Assembly: GCA_034770075.1 (NCBI GenBank)
Contig: CM068377.1
Coordinates: 76,583,358-76,647,357, forward strand
DNA: 64,000 nucleotides
Source: Aralia elata
Taxonomy: Eukaryota > Streptophyta > Magnoliopsida > Apiales > Araliaceae
Reading direction: 5' to 3'
How positions within the stretch are numbered: position 1 is the first letter of the stretch; each line of letters starts with the position of its first letter. Position numbers and translations under genes: made by a program. The notes below the pieces were generated by a model. It was not told where the DNA came from. It saw nothing but the letters and a program-made list of their open reading frames with translations, and made no database searches. Of the stretch, positions 22,096-35,579 are shown piece by piece.

Positions 22096-24448
22096 TATAT
22101 ATATATATATATAACCATACGGTTGTTTTAAACGGTTGAGATTAGGTGAAGTAGACCAATAAACTACCTTAAAAGAGGTTAAGAAATAAATAATTTTTTC
22201 TTATATTCTACCTCCGTTTGGAAGGAAAAAGTGTGACAATTTTATTTTATTTTTTAGTATCCTTTCGTTTTCTCTCTAGAAATATTAAAGTATGTATAGG
22301 ATTAGGACCTGCAAATGAGAGTCCCAATGACTTTCTTGTAACCTTGTTCATACTTTTAATTTATTTATTAAATGAGCATAAAAATTGAGTTCAAACTATT
22401 TTTTAAAGCCGACTTGGGAGGAACATATATTATTTAAAAAGTTTAAAAATTAATGATTTATACAAATTTGTGTAAAATACTTATTTTAATAATGTAATTT
22501 TTAAACGACGTAGGAGAAATACTCTCTTCGCACAACGGGTTAGCTTGCTTCTGCTGGTGATGAGCGGGCGAGCCATAAGATCCAACAAATATATATACAT
22601 ATAATATATATTAAATCATATAAAAAAAATTAATTTAATTTACTAATATCATAAAAGGATAAACTAGGGATAACGGCAGATTAGTATTAGGACATGCTTG
22701 TTTGCTTTTAAAGCTGAAAGTTCCTTTTAAAGGTTTAATGAATTTAGTAAATAAAACTTAATTTAGAAAATAATTTTGTTGTGATTTTTATGTATTTTTA
22801 TTTTGGAATCTATATTTGATAAATTTTATTATATTTTCTGTTTCATAATAAAAGAATCTCATTTTATCAAATTTTTTTGTTCAACTTATAAGTCATTTTT
22901 CATTGATAATAGTATAAAATGACACAATATCCTTATATTTGTCATCATAATTTCATTATATGTCACTACTATTAAACTAACAACCCATTATATTTAATGA
23001 TAAATAAAAATAAAAATATATCTTTAATATTTGCATATATTATAAATAAAATTCTTTATGCATAAGAAAGAAAATAATTTTATTATTTTTATTTAATTAT
23101 AATGGTGCACCCTCTTGATGAAAATCTTGCATCCGCCACTATGGGGGATGACCACTGTTGGGTAAGAACAATGAATGAACAACGTATATAATATATACAT
23201 TGATATAATATATAGGAGTTTCGAAAATTTTCTGTTAACTTATAATTGTGATGTACATTAATATAGTAGAATTATAAGATTGACTCACTATATTACATAT
23301 ATCGTTAAAATATTATCAATAATAATAGTTATTCACGTAACCAGTAACAAAAAAATCAATACATAAAATTACAAGATATATCATTTTTTAATATGCAAGG
23401 AGAGAGAGAGAGAACTCATTGTAAGTGACAAATACAAATAACCAACAACCAACAAGGCAACAACCAATAACTAGAGGAATTCATAAACCAAATAACAAAC
23501 TAAAATTATGTTGACATGTGGTTGTATTAATTTGATGTTAATTTTGCTTGCTTGCTTGCTTAATTGAAACATCCATTGATGCACCATCACACATTACTAT
23601 TGTTGTACCTTGAGTGGATTTAGTATCTCTATTATAATTTTATTATGAACATATTTCAGTTAACGAAATTACATGAACTAACCGAAGAGATATATCACGT
23701 CAATATAATAAGGGGTTAAATACATTTTTAGGCACTAAATTAGAGTTATTTACATTTACGTCATTAAAAATTTTTCATTCATTTATATCTATTTATCTAT
23801 GTTATAAAGCGAGAGGAAGGAATGACAATGTTTTTGGTATAAACAAAAAAGTAAAACTTTTTAAACTTTCCTATTTTACCTTTTAAACTTTCTTTATTCA
23901 CTTTTTCTATTTTCTCTCTCCCATTATCTCTCATCTATTTTTTAGTATTCCATTTTTTCTTTTTTAACACACATGTAGTTTGTGCCATGTAAACTAGTTA
24001 TAATAAAGTCGGAAGAAATTAGGCAGTTGTTTTTGGTGTAAACATCAATAGTGAAATTTTTTACTTTCCCATTTTACACTTTAAAGAATAGGAGCAATTA
24101 CTTCTTAAATTAAATTTTTTTTTTCTCTCTCCACACTCTTTATCAATTACTATTTATTTTCCAATATTTTCTGGTTTTGCACATAGTGTGTGTGCCAGAA
24201 TACTAGTTTTAATAAAACACCACAAAATCGTTAAAGTAATTTGACTTTTAACAAAAAAATTGAGTTAACGTATGATCAAAAGAGAGAAACTACATCTCAT
24301 TAATGTCATTGCACCTAAGTGATGATATGTAAAATTAAAACGAATTTTAAAATTGTAGAAATCCATTTCAATGAGACATGAGAATATAAAAGTAATATTA
24401 TTACAAAATCAAAATAAAAAAACCAATATGTATAACTAAAAGTTAATA

Positions 24449-24612
24449 CTCCCTCCGTCCCTTAATATAATTAAGTCGTTTTAGAGAAGTGTTTTTCTCT
24501 TTATATGACGTTTGAAAATTTCAATTAATATTAATTGCTTAGTTTTCAATATTACCCCAAGTATTAAATATAATTTTGGTTCTCTCACTATTTTTTGTCC
24601 AATAAATAATAC
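24449..24612. mobile_element. Truncated Stowaway MITE at the end of copy A
   Basis: Begins CTCCCTCCGTCCCTTAATAT after TA and matches the complete Stowaway element at 48207-48492 and the truncated one at 52001. Similarity ends near 24612, without the right inverted repeat. Confidence 0.65.
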
Positions 24613-25262
24613 TCTGTTCATTTTCTCATTTTTCAAGGCCAATTTTGTCTTTTCTAGTTTTCAGATATATTTCATGTATATTATTAAAATCCAAAATTTA
24701 TATTCATTTTGTTAAACTATTTCCTATAACCTTAATTATAATGAAAAAAATTATAACAGAAAACATTTTAAAACAAAACAAAAACTGGAATACATTAATT
24801 ATTTGAACATTAATTATTATTTTAATTTTGAAAATTAATTGTTTTTATTATATAATTAAAAGACTAAATTCAAAGTATATATCGTATTACACCATTAAAA
24901 CATACTAACCAATTAAAAAAATTAAACAAACTTTATTATTTCTTCTCCCCAAATCCTCTATCATTCACCCAGGTCGCCATCCCTTCTTCCCTATCATTCA
25001 CCCAAGTCGCCATCCCTGCAACCATCATGAAGCAGCAACTAGCACCAAACGTCCACCACCCAATATTATTAGAACATTTGATATTTTTTATTATATAACA
25101 AATTAACCTTAATTCAAACCCAAACAAATTAAAAAAATACCAAATCTCATAAACCCTAAATATAATCCTACTCAAAATTACAACCCCAACACCGCTAGAC
25201 AAATGGTCTCTGATGAAATTCGGTCAAATGGTCTTGGTCAAACCTTTTATCAATCATATTGT
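24613..25262. other. AT-rich flank between copy A and the first CACTA element
   Basis: No gene supported. A small tandem repeat (TATCATTCACCCARGTCGCC, period about 33 bp, two copies) lies at about 24959-25017. It produces a repeated GMATWVNDR in a minus-strand frame that is otherwise unrecognised. Confidence 0.45.
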
Positions 25263-25504
25263 CACTAGTAGAAAAAAGTAAATATATACGCCTAAAAAAC
25301 ATTGTAATTGGGCCCCAGAAACGTCGTGGTTAACTGTGTCATCTAGTAGACACATTTACACAACGTTTTTAAAACGTTGTAATTTGAAACATCACACAAT
25401 ATTTTTTTTTAAAAAAAACGTTGTAGATTTGTTTTCCACAAGGTATTGGATGCGTGAAAACGTTGTAGATAGTATGATTCCACAACGTTTCTGACTTAAA
25501 AACA

Positions 25505-25514
25505 TTGTAATACA

Positions 25515-25553
<39 letters not shown>
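25505..25553. repeat. (TG)n(TA)n microsatellite within CACTA family 1
   Basis: Compound dinucleotide run inside the subterminal repeat region of the element. Confidence 0.9.
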
Positions 25554-25554
<1 letters not shown>

Positions 25555-26535
25555 ACGTTTTTGGATCTCTACCTTAACAAGCAACAACGTTTATTTTGTC
25601 AAAAACGTTGTAACTGTGATGCATATACAACGTTTTTTAGAAAGAAAAAAAAGTTGTGGTTTTAGTAAATGTTGACAACGTTTATAAATTCTTCCTATAT
25701 TTGAAAATACATACATAGTGGTTCAGAAGTACCTACAATGTTGTGCAAGTGCTACAAGGACTGCTAATGCCATGATATAGCTAAAAAAGCTCTAAATTCT
25801 CATTTAAAGCCAAAATGTATCAAGCATTCTCAGTTTCAAAATACATCCCAATAATACCATACGTTTACAACTAGGATATATTCATTTTTCAATATAATTA
25901 CTACTATATTGAATTGTGAATTTAACTACATTCATAAAATATACCAAACTATCCATAAAATTAAGCTGTGGTGGACTGCCTAATCATGTGCAAAACAACC
26001 TTCTCCCTAAATACAAGTGTAACCCTGTACATCCACCGTTAACTCGAGGCTCTACATGTACCTACTCACATAAGCTGTCCACTCATCACCCCGTACTTCG
26101 TCAATTTGGTCTTGTGTATACGTTAATCCATTTTTTTATCCCACTGAAATAAAATAACAAAAAGTTTAGTCTCCCACTGTAGACTAATTGGCCAAGTCTA
26201 TTAGTTAAGATTTGAAAATAAATTATGCAAAAAATAAAGCTTAAAAAAAGTAACTAACCTTGGCTACAAAGTCCAAACTACCATCCTCAACTATCTCCTT
26301 CATAAAGCGCATCACAAAATACCCGCACTCTTTGTATGTTGGTTGTATAGGAGTTGCCTATACACAATTAGTAATTATGTCATGATAAATCAACAAAAAT
26401 AACAAATGTCCATAATTAAACATCTTATGCTAATTAAATATATATACATATAAGCTAACATACCACCAAGATTCTCCATTGTGGTGATTTTTGTATTTGC
26501 TTACTGCTTTGCCCATTGTAAGCTTTAATGGCACT

Positions 26536-27139
26536 TCATGAGCAAGAAGGTGACACATATAACATCATGCACATAAAACCAGAGACGCGATTTAATAGAA
26601 GAAATTTTATTGTAAAACTTTCCAATTGAACTACATTAAAAACAAAGTAATTTGGAATAACATACGTGTTCACAACTTGTTTCCACTCCTCATCGATCAT
26701 GCCTTGCTTGAGGGAATCCATGAAGTACACATTTTTATTGTCCAGATTGACAATGGTCAAACCCAATGACCTTTATTCAAAAATCAGCCCCAAACACATT
26801 TTTATAGTCAAACTAAAAAGTTTTTTATAATCAGGAATTTTAATAAAAAAGGTAAAGAACTTTACCATTCCAAATCGAACTAAATATAATAAGTAAATAG
26901 ATATGAAGTCTTCTAACAAAATATCAGATTTAATGAGTCCTCAAATTTACTCTAAAAACATATACATCCACTACTAATCCGGAGTTGTAAGGTATCAGGA
27001 AAATTGTGTCAGGATGTGCTCTTGAAAACTGAGATGCTATGTAACGTGTTTTTTGAGAAAAACTTCCACAACCTTTAGCACCAACTCGAGCAGGGTCCAC
27101 AAAAGTAATCATCCTTAACATTTTTGTCTTCTTCAACAC
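26536..27139 (-). pseudogene. Ulp1-like cysteine protease domain remnant of CACTA family 1
   Basis: Minus-strand fragments at 27139-26930 and 26766-26536 resemble the C-terminal Ulp1/SENP-like peptidase (C48) region found in many plant CACTA proteins. Visible are TFVDPARV.AKGCGSF, FLIPYNSG, then LTIVNLDNKNVYFMDSL with an Asp in the position of the catalytic Asp. The two pieces lie in separate frames with intron-like DNA between them. The expected His after the YNSG motif is not in the open frame. The element type is clear, the protease call less so. A near-identical copy of this region lies at 60537-61805. Confidence 0.55.
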
Positions 27140-27468
27140 ATCATATAAGTACCTAATAATTGAGCATTGTTAAATCAGTTTTCTTTCACAGTACCAAATA
27201 AGATTTATTTAATTATACCTCATGTACATCACTATGCAAGTGCCTGATATTTCTAACATGGCGCCAAATTGTAGAATGTCTTCATACAAAATATGGGTTG
27301 GACAAGGCAACCCAAAAACTTCCTCCTCCATCACAAAGTTTATGGCATCTCCCTTCAACTGAGGGTATTTTTTGCATATCCACACAACACCTTTAATGAA
27401 CTTGGCATGGGGTGCAGGTTATGCGATTCATTACTTGTCTTCTTGAACTTTAAGCATTTTTCATGTTT

Positions 27469-28106
27469 CTAGATACAAACACAAGAATATATATTAATGA
27501 AATCAAGACTATGTAAAACTCCAATCACAATTCCATGCATGACATATATCTTTAATGGTGGCATCTTTTTGTTATTATTGTCTTTGTTCTCACTATTGTA
27601 AACATCCTCCTTCTCATCATCTGGTTTATCAGAGTTTTTTACAGCAGAACAACTAGCTTTGTCTGAAACATATGCACTGTTAAGGGTGGGGGGACTCAAG
27701 TGACCTGGGGAATTGTTTCACCTGGGGCCGTACACTTTCCATCAATTTTTGCCTTTATTTGCATAATCTTATGCACCCAAAAATCTCGCTCTTCCGCTAC
27801 AAGTTTTGCAACCAAAGCTTGCCCCTTATCTCGTTCTTCTTTAAGAAGTTTTTTGACAGTTTCATTAATGCTCTCACTCATATACTCTCTCTGGCGTCTT
27901 GGTTGGTTAAAGTAGGAACTTGGAGTCATATAGCCTCCCACACCTCTAACTCGTCCAGCACGCTCTGAAGTCCCCAATGCCATTGTGAGAATATCATTAC
28001 TGCCGATTACGGTCATCAGATAAATATTCCTAGCAAAACTCTGAAGCTTATTCACCAATATAACATTCAGCCATGTAACCTTCAGGCCGATTACGATTAC
28101 GTACAT
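27469..28106 (-). pseudogene. Charged linker and coiled-coil remnant of the CACTA family 1 protein
   Basis: Minus-strand frames contain a Lys/Glu-rich helical stretch (around SINETVKKLLKEERDKGQAL and AEERDFWVHKIMQIKAKID), as seen in the spacer of CACTA-encoded proteins. An upstream piece in another frame carries NRPEGYMAE, a motif found just after DUF4218 in TNP2 proteins. Frames are not continuous. The same block recurs at 61500-61805. Confidence 0.5.
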
Positions 28107-28121
28107 ACCCTTTTAATAATT

Positions 28122-30262
28122 TCATGAATCTTTCAAACGGATACATCCATCTAAAGTAAACTGGCCACATAATCGAACTTCTCTAACAAGATGCACCACA
28201 ACATGAATCATGATATCAAAGAATGATGGTGGAAAATATTTCTCAAGCAAACATAAGGTTACCACTACATCATCTTGCATTTTATCTAGTTTTGAAATGT
28301 CGATGACTTTGTCACATATCTCATTAAAGAAAAAACACAATCTGATTATTGCATACCTCACCGATTTTTCCATCACTGAACATAGGGCAACATGGAGCAA
28401 TTGTTGCATTAAGGTATGACAGTCATGGGACTTAAGCCCATAGAGTTTTAGGTCTTGCAATGATACAAGACTTTTGACATTGGAAGAGTAACCTTCTGGG
28501 ACTTTCATGCCATAAAAAGAATTACATACAACTCTTTTTTCGGCCCTCGATAGATTCCAAGTACTTAGCGGCAAACATGTCCTTTTTTTCCTAAAATCTG
28601 GTCACAAATAAGTCTTAACCCCCATTTCTAAGAGGTGTAACCGAGCTGCAACCCCATCTTTATTTTTCCCCGGAATCTCCAATAATGTACTAATAATATT
28701 ATCGAATACATTTTTTTCAATATGCATAACATCAAGACAATGTCTAATATGAAGAAACTTCCAATACTCTAGTTCAAAGAATATTGACTTCTTCTTCCAA
28801 CAAGGTTTGTTATCTTTGTCATTAACACCATGAGTCAAATGTTCAACCTTTCTAAATACTTCCTTTCCCGTTAGTGGCACAGGAGGTGGTCTAAATTCTT
28901 GTTCTCTATTAAATGTTACTCGCTGCTTCCGAAATGAATGATCTTGAGGCAAGAATCTTCGGTGGCCAATGTAACAAACTTTGTTACCATGTATCCTCGC
29001 CACATATAGGACATACTTTATAACCTTTTACAACACATCTATATAGGTTCCCATAGACAGAAAAGTCATTGATAGTCCATATTAATTGTGCTTTGAGCAT
29101 GAAGTATTCTCCTCTAAATGCATCATACACCCTTGGAACCCCCTCCCATAAACACTTCAAATCATCAATCAATGGTTCCAAGTAGACATCTATATCATTA
29201 CCGACTTGTTTAGGACCCGAGATCAACAAAGTCAACATCATGAACTTTCTTTTCATACATAACTAAGGCGGAAGATTATAAATAATCATTATAACATGCC
29301 AACAACTGTATCTATTACTAAGAGAACCATGAGAATTGATCCCATCAGCCGAAAGAGCAAGTCTAAGGCTTCTAGGATCTTTACCAAACTCCGGCCAGTT
29401 ATCATCCACTAGCTTCCAAGATGGTGAATCTGATGGATGACGCATATGACCATCGCTCATTTTATTATTAGCATGCCAAGTCAAACTCTCAGATGTCCTG
29501 CTAGATTTAAACATACGTTTAAACCTCGGGATATGAGGAAAGTTCCACAACACCTTCCCAGGCATCCCTTCTCTTACATGCTCATTCTTATCTATCTTCC
29601 ACTTTGAGAGCCAACATTTTGGGCAATTAGTTGCCTGGTCAAATTCCTTTCTATACAAGATGCAGTGATTAGGGCAAGCATGTATTTTCTCATAATCCAT
29701 TCCTAAGGCATGTAAAGTCTTCTTCTCGTACAAGGAGCAAGGTAATTGGTTACCTTTTGGAAGAAGTTCAGTCAAAAAAATCAAGTGATCTGTGAAACCA
29801 ACATCACTCAACCCATGCTTCTTTCAAATTGTAGAGTCTAACAAGTGTAGCTAACTTACTAAATTTACAACCAGGGTGCAAGGGCTCATCTCCATCCCTA
29901 ATCACATTAAGAAACTCACACAAATTATTTGAGAAATCCCCAAAAGCATTATCTTCTATATCTACTGTTTCAGAGACATAACCTTGTTCAGTAGTGCCTA
30001 CAAAAGGTTCATTTGCATCTGCATCTGACATATTAGGTTCTCCATGCCATATCCAAGTTTGATAACTAGTATCAACACCATTAAAATACAAGTGATCCCT
30101 TATAATTCCAACACCGAATTGTAAAATGTTTCCACATTTTACGCAAGGGCAATGAATAAGATTCACATTTCTTGCGTTGTCTACCGCAAACCTCAAGAAT
30201 TCATCAACGCCTAGTTCATACTCTCGTGACATTCTATCAGCACACACCCATGACTTATTCAT
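28122..30262 (-). pseudogene. TNP2-like CACTA transposase, broken
   Basis: Starts at ATG 30262 (MNKSWVCADRMSREYELGVD), matching the transposase-associated domain (PF13963), including the paired cysteines of HCPCVKCGN and the WIWHGE motif. It continues as the Transposase_21 region (PF02992; 29811-28602) and DUF4218 (PF13960; 28574-28122, with FPPSFFDIMIHVVVHL). Breaks seen: a frameshift near 29806, an in-frame TAG at 29263, another frameshift near 28990, and an in-frame TAA near 28602. Order and strand agree with the element's ends. The protein cannot be functional as it stands. Confidence 0.85.
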
Positions 30263-32898
30263 CTTAAAAAAGCAAAACATGTTATGTAGAGTCCAACACT
30301 AAATATAAAACAAAATACATCAAAGCCTATGTAAAGCATATAATAACAGTCAATACAAAACAAGTTGCAGTTTTATATATGATTATGTCAAAAATTTGAT
30401 TAATAGTACATAATCGAGACTGAATGTGACTTATCATCTATTAATTACAAATCTCTTCCTTTGCTTTGGGTACCTAAACTTAATTTCTTAATCCACTCTA
30501 TGTAGCTAAACACTAGCAATAAACTCCGTCTATATTTTTGATTTAAAAAAGATGGATGAAAATGCATTTCACTTGCAACCCTACTTTCAAATATTGGTTG
30601 CACTCTTAAACTATATTAAATTAAAAATAAATATTTGATTGTGTACAGATATAATAATCAAAAAATATCAACAAAAATAAATAATAAAAAAATTTAGGTG
30701 TAAATTATGAACCCATTAGCAAGAGTATTTCTTTTTAGTAACTTTAGGTGTCGGCCTTATGCACGGTATTGTTTATGCACTGCAAAAGGAAATCATTTTA
30801 GCTATATATGTCAAAGAAGGGATGGAGTAGATAATATTTTGGCAATTAGAGATGTTTTACTCACTATGACGTTGGTTGCCAAATCACATTAATCTCTTAA
30901 AAACACACAAATTTACTTGTTTATGTTTCTTTTTCATGCATGAAATGCAAATACACAGATTTTCATTGGCATTACAGCGCATAAGCAGAAGAAAATTATT
31001 AGATTTACTTGTTTATGGGCCACTATAAATTAAAGCTATGTAATTGTTTCTTATAAGAAATGATCAGTTTCTTTACATTGTTGGCAGACCATTTTAGTGA
31101 TCGAATTTTCTTGATCATCTCCGGTGTGATAAATCAAAAGAAATCCATAAAAGGAAAGACACCTTTCTAATAGTAGGTTTCTCTTTTTGTCTTGTTTTGT
31201 TAATAGGAATTAATACATCACATTTCTTTGATTTCATCATACATGTCTAAGGTTTTCATTGTACAAAAGAAAAAACTATGCATTATCAATGACCACCCTG
31301 ATTTGTTGGTTCAATGAGTCAAATATACAGCAGCCCTATCCAGTCTCTACATTCTTTATATAAGAAAATCCCATGATTTTCTTTCTTGATGGAATCAAGA
31401 AATACTCACTCAAGAAATACTCTTGCTAATGGGTTCTTGTTAGCATCACAAAATATCTGCACTCATTAGGCTCTTGCTAATGGGTTCATAAGTTACATTA
31501 GCCACTGTCTATCGCCCCGACCATCCTACATCATAATTTTGGCTTCCTCAATAAAACAAATAATTTAGAGACAACAAAAATCATTTCACATCAAAGATTA
31601 TTTTGTTTAGGTAAATAAAATAGGGTGGTCAGAAATATTCCAATGCATCCCTCATGTACTAATCAGGGTCACTAGTGCCACAAATGCAGTATTTGATGAT
31701 AAGTCACATTCAGTCATAATCCTTAACACGCATGTTTAAAATCACTCTTTCTTTTGCTTAATATAGTTGAATCCTCTGCTTTAAATATATATTAAAAGGA
31801 GCAGAGAGATTTGTAATCAAAATTAATAGTACATAATCGAGACTAAATGTGACTTACAAAACAGGTTGCAGTTTTATAGAAGTCATACTATATCTTTTTT
31901 TTCTTTTGGTAAGGAGATATTTTATTCAAAGAAACTAGCTAGAGAACCCAGCAAACCAAAACTACAAAACAAAGAAAAAGCTGGGCACGACCACCAACAG
32001 GAAGGCAGTCCAACAGCTCAACGAAGCAAGTTTAAAAAAATAAAAAAGGCAACTAAACTAACAACAACTCACTGTTTCCATATGCTGCAGAGGACACGGA
32101 AGTCATATTATATCTTAAATGGTCACTTTTCGATGGTAGCTACGGGCATTGACAGACAAATTTTAAGAAATTATCACTCTTAGACATTTAAACAAACACT
32201 TTATAAGCAACATCCGAAAACACGGAGAAATTTATGCAAAACCCCATCAAAACCATCACAACTTTAAAGGAAAAGTGAAACAGAAATAGAAAAAAGAATG
32301 ATGAAGTAGCAAATTAGTTACCTTAGCAAAGACTGAAAGTGAGATGACAAGCACGCAGTAGATATATATGGCCAAAATTAGTGGCTGAGGAAGAAAAAGA
32401 AGAAGATTATAAGATGATTGAAATGTGTCATGGAAAAATTAAAACACTAATTTTTATTTTCATACCTGAGCAAAAAATCTGGGGTAGATGCAACAACTAG
32501 CATTTCCTTGCCCATATTTTTGTGATTTTTAGTCTAGATTGAGCGAGAAGGGGAGAGAGCTAAGTTAAGGATGAGTGAGGTAGATGAGTTCGGGGACAAG
32601 AGAGAGCTGCTTCAGTTGTGGGGAGGGATTTCTTTTGGATGGGTATCGGGTGGAACTTTTCCTTTGTTATGAAATTTTTTCATTTAATAATCAGGTTCAT
32701 TAAAAAGAACTTATGCTCCATGTTTTTAAGTTGAAAAGCTTCCGCGCGCTCGGTGTTTTTCAAGCAGGCTTCCCTCTGTATTTTTTAACCTTACATACAA
32801 TGTTGAAGTGTAATCTAACTACAATGTTTTTTCATAAAAACCACAACACAACAACGTTTTTTTATAAAAACGTTGTTGTTCAAGTGAAATCTATCCAG

Positions 32899-34897
32899 TG
32901 TCGAAGATTGTCCAAATTGCCAACATGATATCCAGAAATTCGATTATAACTCAAAAAAAATAAATAAAGTTCACAATTCAACTATAACGTGTAAAACGAA
33001 ATAGAAAGATTCAGGTGAAAAGATATTAAATGAAGTACAAATTATTAAGGATATTCTACTTATTTCAAAAAATTTCACCATTTAATAATAAGTTTGTGGA
33101 AACAAACAATAATTCCTTACCATAAATGGAAAAATATGAAAGAAAACGATATCCTTTGACGAGTACAAAAGAAATGATATCCCATAAGAAATGATATCCC
33201 ATAAGAAAATAATATCACTTACTAGTATGAAAGAATATACGAAACTGAAAAATGGATTTTCACCTGGCATGCGGTAATCCACGTAGACAAATTATTTTCA
33301 CAAATTAATAAGGAATGAATATGAAAAGTTATTCACCAAACATGCGATAGTCCGCGTAGTCAGGTTATTCTCACAAATTAATACATTGAACAATCGTGAA
33401 TAGTATTTTGGTATGAATAGTACTCTAACATGAATAGTATTCCAGCATAAATAGATTAAAATTCAATACGAAAGTTCATGTAAACAGTATATTCAAGTGG
33501 AATAATATTACATACGAGTATCAACGAATTATAACCCTCTACGGGTATGACGTAAAATAATATCACTTGCGGATATGAAAGCAAATGATATTACATATGA
33601 GTATGAAAGAAATGATACCCCTTACCTTAGTAGGAGACTAGATCTGACTGGTATGAAGGAGATTAACTGAGAAAATTATGGCACTATTCGTAATACTCAG
33701 AGTATCCTTATACTCAAATAATTACTCACAATATTATTGTAGTAGAGTTTTTGTATTGTGATGGAGTGATTTTCTTCTGAAGGTGCCTTCCTTTTATAGG
33801 CAAAATTTAGGGGACAAACAATCACGGGTTAATAGTAATCTAAGGAAGAAAAGCTTAAAGGAATTAATTGTGGGTCCCACTCATTTAAAATTAACTAATG
33901 GAAGAAGTGGTAGGTGAAGAAATTGGGAAAGAGTTTTGGAAGTACTTAGGAAATGATTCGCAGGCCATGTTGCTAAAATAAAGCATCTTGAAAATTTTGG
34001 CAAATGAGGCCACTCATTGTAAAATAAAATACTAGCTGCCGAAATCAAAAAAGAAACACATGCACATCTTTTAGAAAATCTGAGAAATGAGGGACCTCTG
34101 AAAATAAGCCACTTGCACATTGATTTGGAAAAGAAGAAGTGCACGGAAAGTTTTGAAAAACTTAATAATTTGACAAAGTTAATATAATATTTTCTAATTA
34201 TAATCTAATAAAACAAATAACTACCACACATCACTTATCTTTAATCAACACATTTTCAATCTTTCAACAATTATTCACCATTAATATTATAGACTCATAA
34301 TATTAACAACCAGATTATTCCCAGAAAAGAGAGGATCTTTCATAGAAACGACGCGCAATTAAATAAACCATTTCCTTGACAGAACTTCTAGATATTGTCA
34401 ATAATGCTAACTGGTTTAATAATATCATATCAAATAATATGAGTTATTGTGCCGTGACAATTATTGAGTTAATAATATAAAATACTATGCAAGTCGCTGT
34501 AGTAATTATTGAATCTATAATATAAAATAATGTGCAATACCGTGTGCTACTGTGGAATACCGTGTACTACTGTGGAATAACGCGTTTTACTGTACTTTTA
34601 TCACTGGGTATTTCAACAGTTACAGGTGATAATACTGTTGACAAAATACTGTCGTTTTTAATATTCGACAATTAGTCGTTGTGGGGCCTACCAATGTTTT
34701 GTTATTTCAGCGCCATCGTACGTTACCAAATATAATATTCCCCGACAGAAATAATATTCCCCGACATACTGTTTATATGATAATTTGCATATATCACCCT
34801 TAACTATAATATTATATCAATTAAGCACTTTACTGTTTAGAATAATAATCATAAAGAAAAATAATAAACTTTTATTTCATAAAATCAGGGTCTTACA
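32899..34897 (-). mobile_element. Solo LTR, minus orientation, 1999 bp
   Basis: Read on the minus strand it begins TGTAAGACCCTGATTTTATG at 34897 and ends CTTCGACA at 32899, i.e. TG..CA termini. A TATA box (TATAAAAGG, minus strand, 33798-33790) lies mid-way with an initiator-like region downstream, as in an LTR promoter. No primer-binding site, polypurine tract or internal coding region lies on either side. Flanking pentamers (TCCAG on the left, GTCTG on the right) do not match, so this is not a simple solo LTR with an intact target duplication. Confidence 0.65.
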
Positions 34898-35543
34898 GTC
34901 TGTTTCACCAAAACAGTCCTATTTAAAATTTTGTAATAATAAGGATTTTTTTTGTTTTATATTTATTAATAAAAATAGTAAGTTGTTAATTTAGTAGTAA
35001 TGACTAAGTCTGTAAAATAAACTAAACTGTTCAGGCTTGATTCGTACTCGCTCGACTAAAAGTTCGATTTGAGCTCGACTCAAAATATAAACGATTCAAA
35101 TATGAGTAAAGTTTAAAATTCGATAAATTACTCGAACTTTTTCAAATTATAATTTTTTACTGATACTCAGATCATATTCGCTTGAAAAGTTTAAATTACT
35201 CGGACTCAATTCGAGATCGTGCCCGACTCAATAGCTAAACGAGTCTCAATCAAATATTATTTTATACTCGATATATTTTATGAACCAAATTCGAGTAATT
35301 CAATATTCGATTTGACTCAGTTCATTTACACCCCAGTGACGACATGGATGATGAAATTATGATCATAAATTTGAATATACTGTGTTACTCTCTCTGTCCC
35401 AAAAGGATAACTAAATTAATAAAAGATTTTATTCTCAAAAAAATGAGCAAAGTCAACTAATAAATTACATAAATTCTTGCGTGGACTAATTTACCCTTAG
35501 CTATGCATCACTCTCATCACAAATAAGTGATTCACATTAATTC

Positions 35544-35579
<36 letters not shown>

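Larger units (their letters stand above)
19740..24612 (+). repeat. Segmental duplication, copy A
   Basis: Sequence from about 19740 is closely similar, in the same orientation, to 34898-36770. After the (TA)n tract, 22115-24612 is similar to 47270-52160. The similarity spans non-coding DNA, including a Stowaway MITE already present before duplication. Differences include a roughly 220-bp block present in copy B (36150-36370) but absent here near 21280, and about 200 bp unique to copy A at 20540-20740. No host gene was found in either copy. Confidence 0.85.
25263..32898 (-). mobile_element. CACTA (En/Spm) element, family 1, degenerate and missing its 5' terminus
   Basis: The 3' end starts CACTAGTAGAAAAAAG at 25263. 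Subterminal repeats of ACAACGTTT/AAAACGTTGTA type fill 25319-25680 in both orientations. Their counterparts lie at 32797-32880 at the other side. Minus-strand transposase remnants occupy 28122-30262, and Ulp1-like remnants 26536-27139. No matching inverted terminus ending in TAGTG was found before 32898, where a solo LTR begins, so the transposase-proximal end is lost. The stretch 30300-32790 is non-coding spacer with small internal repeats. Confidence 0.8.

Noticed and set aside
21632..22114. Open frames crossing the TA tract and foldback
   Set aside because: They encode repeated YI dipeptides and homopolymer runs produced by the repeats; not genes.
24936..25202. 88-codon minus-strand frame with a repeated GMATWVNDR
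   Set aside because: The repeat comes from a 33-bp DNA tandem; no domain or homologue was recognised.
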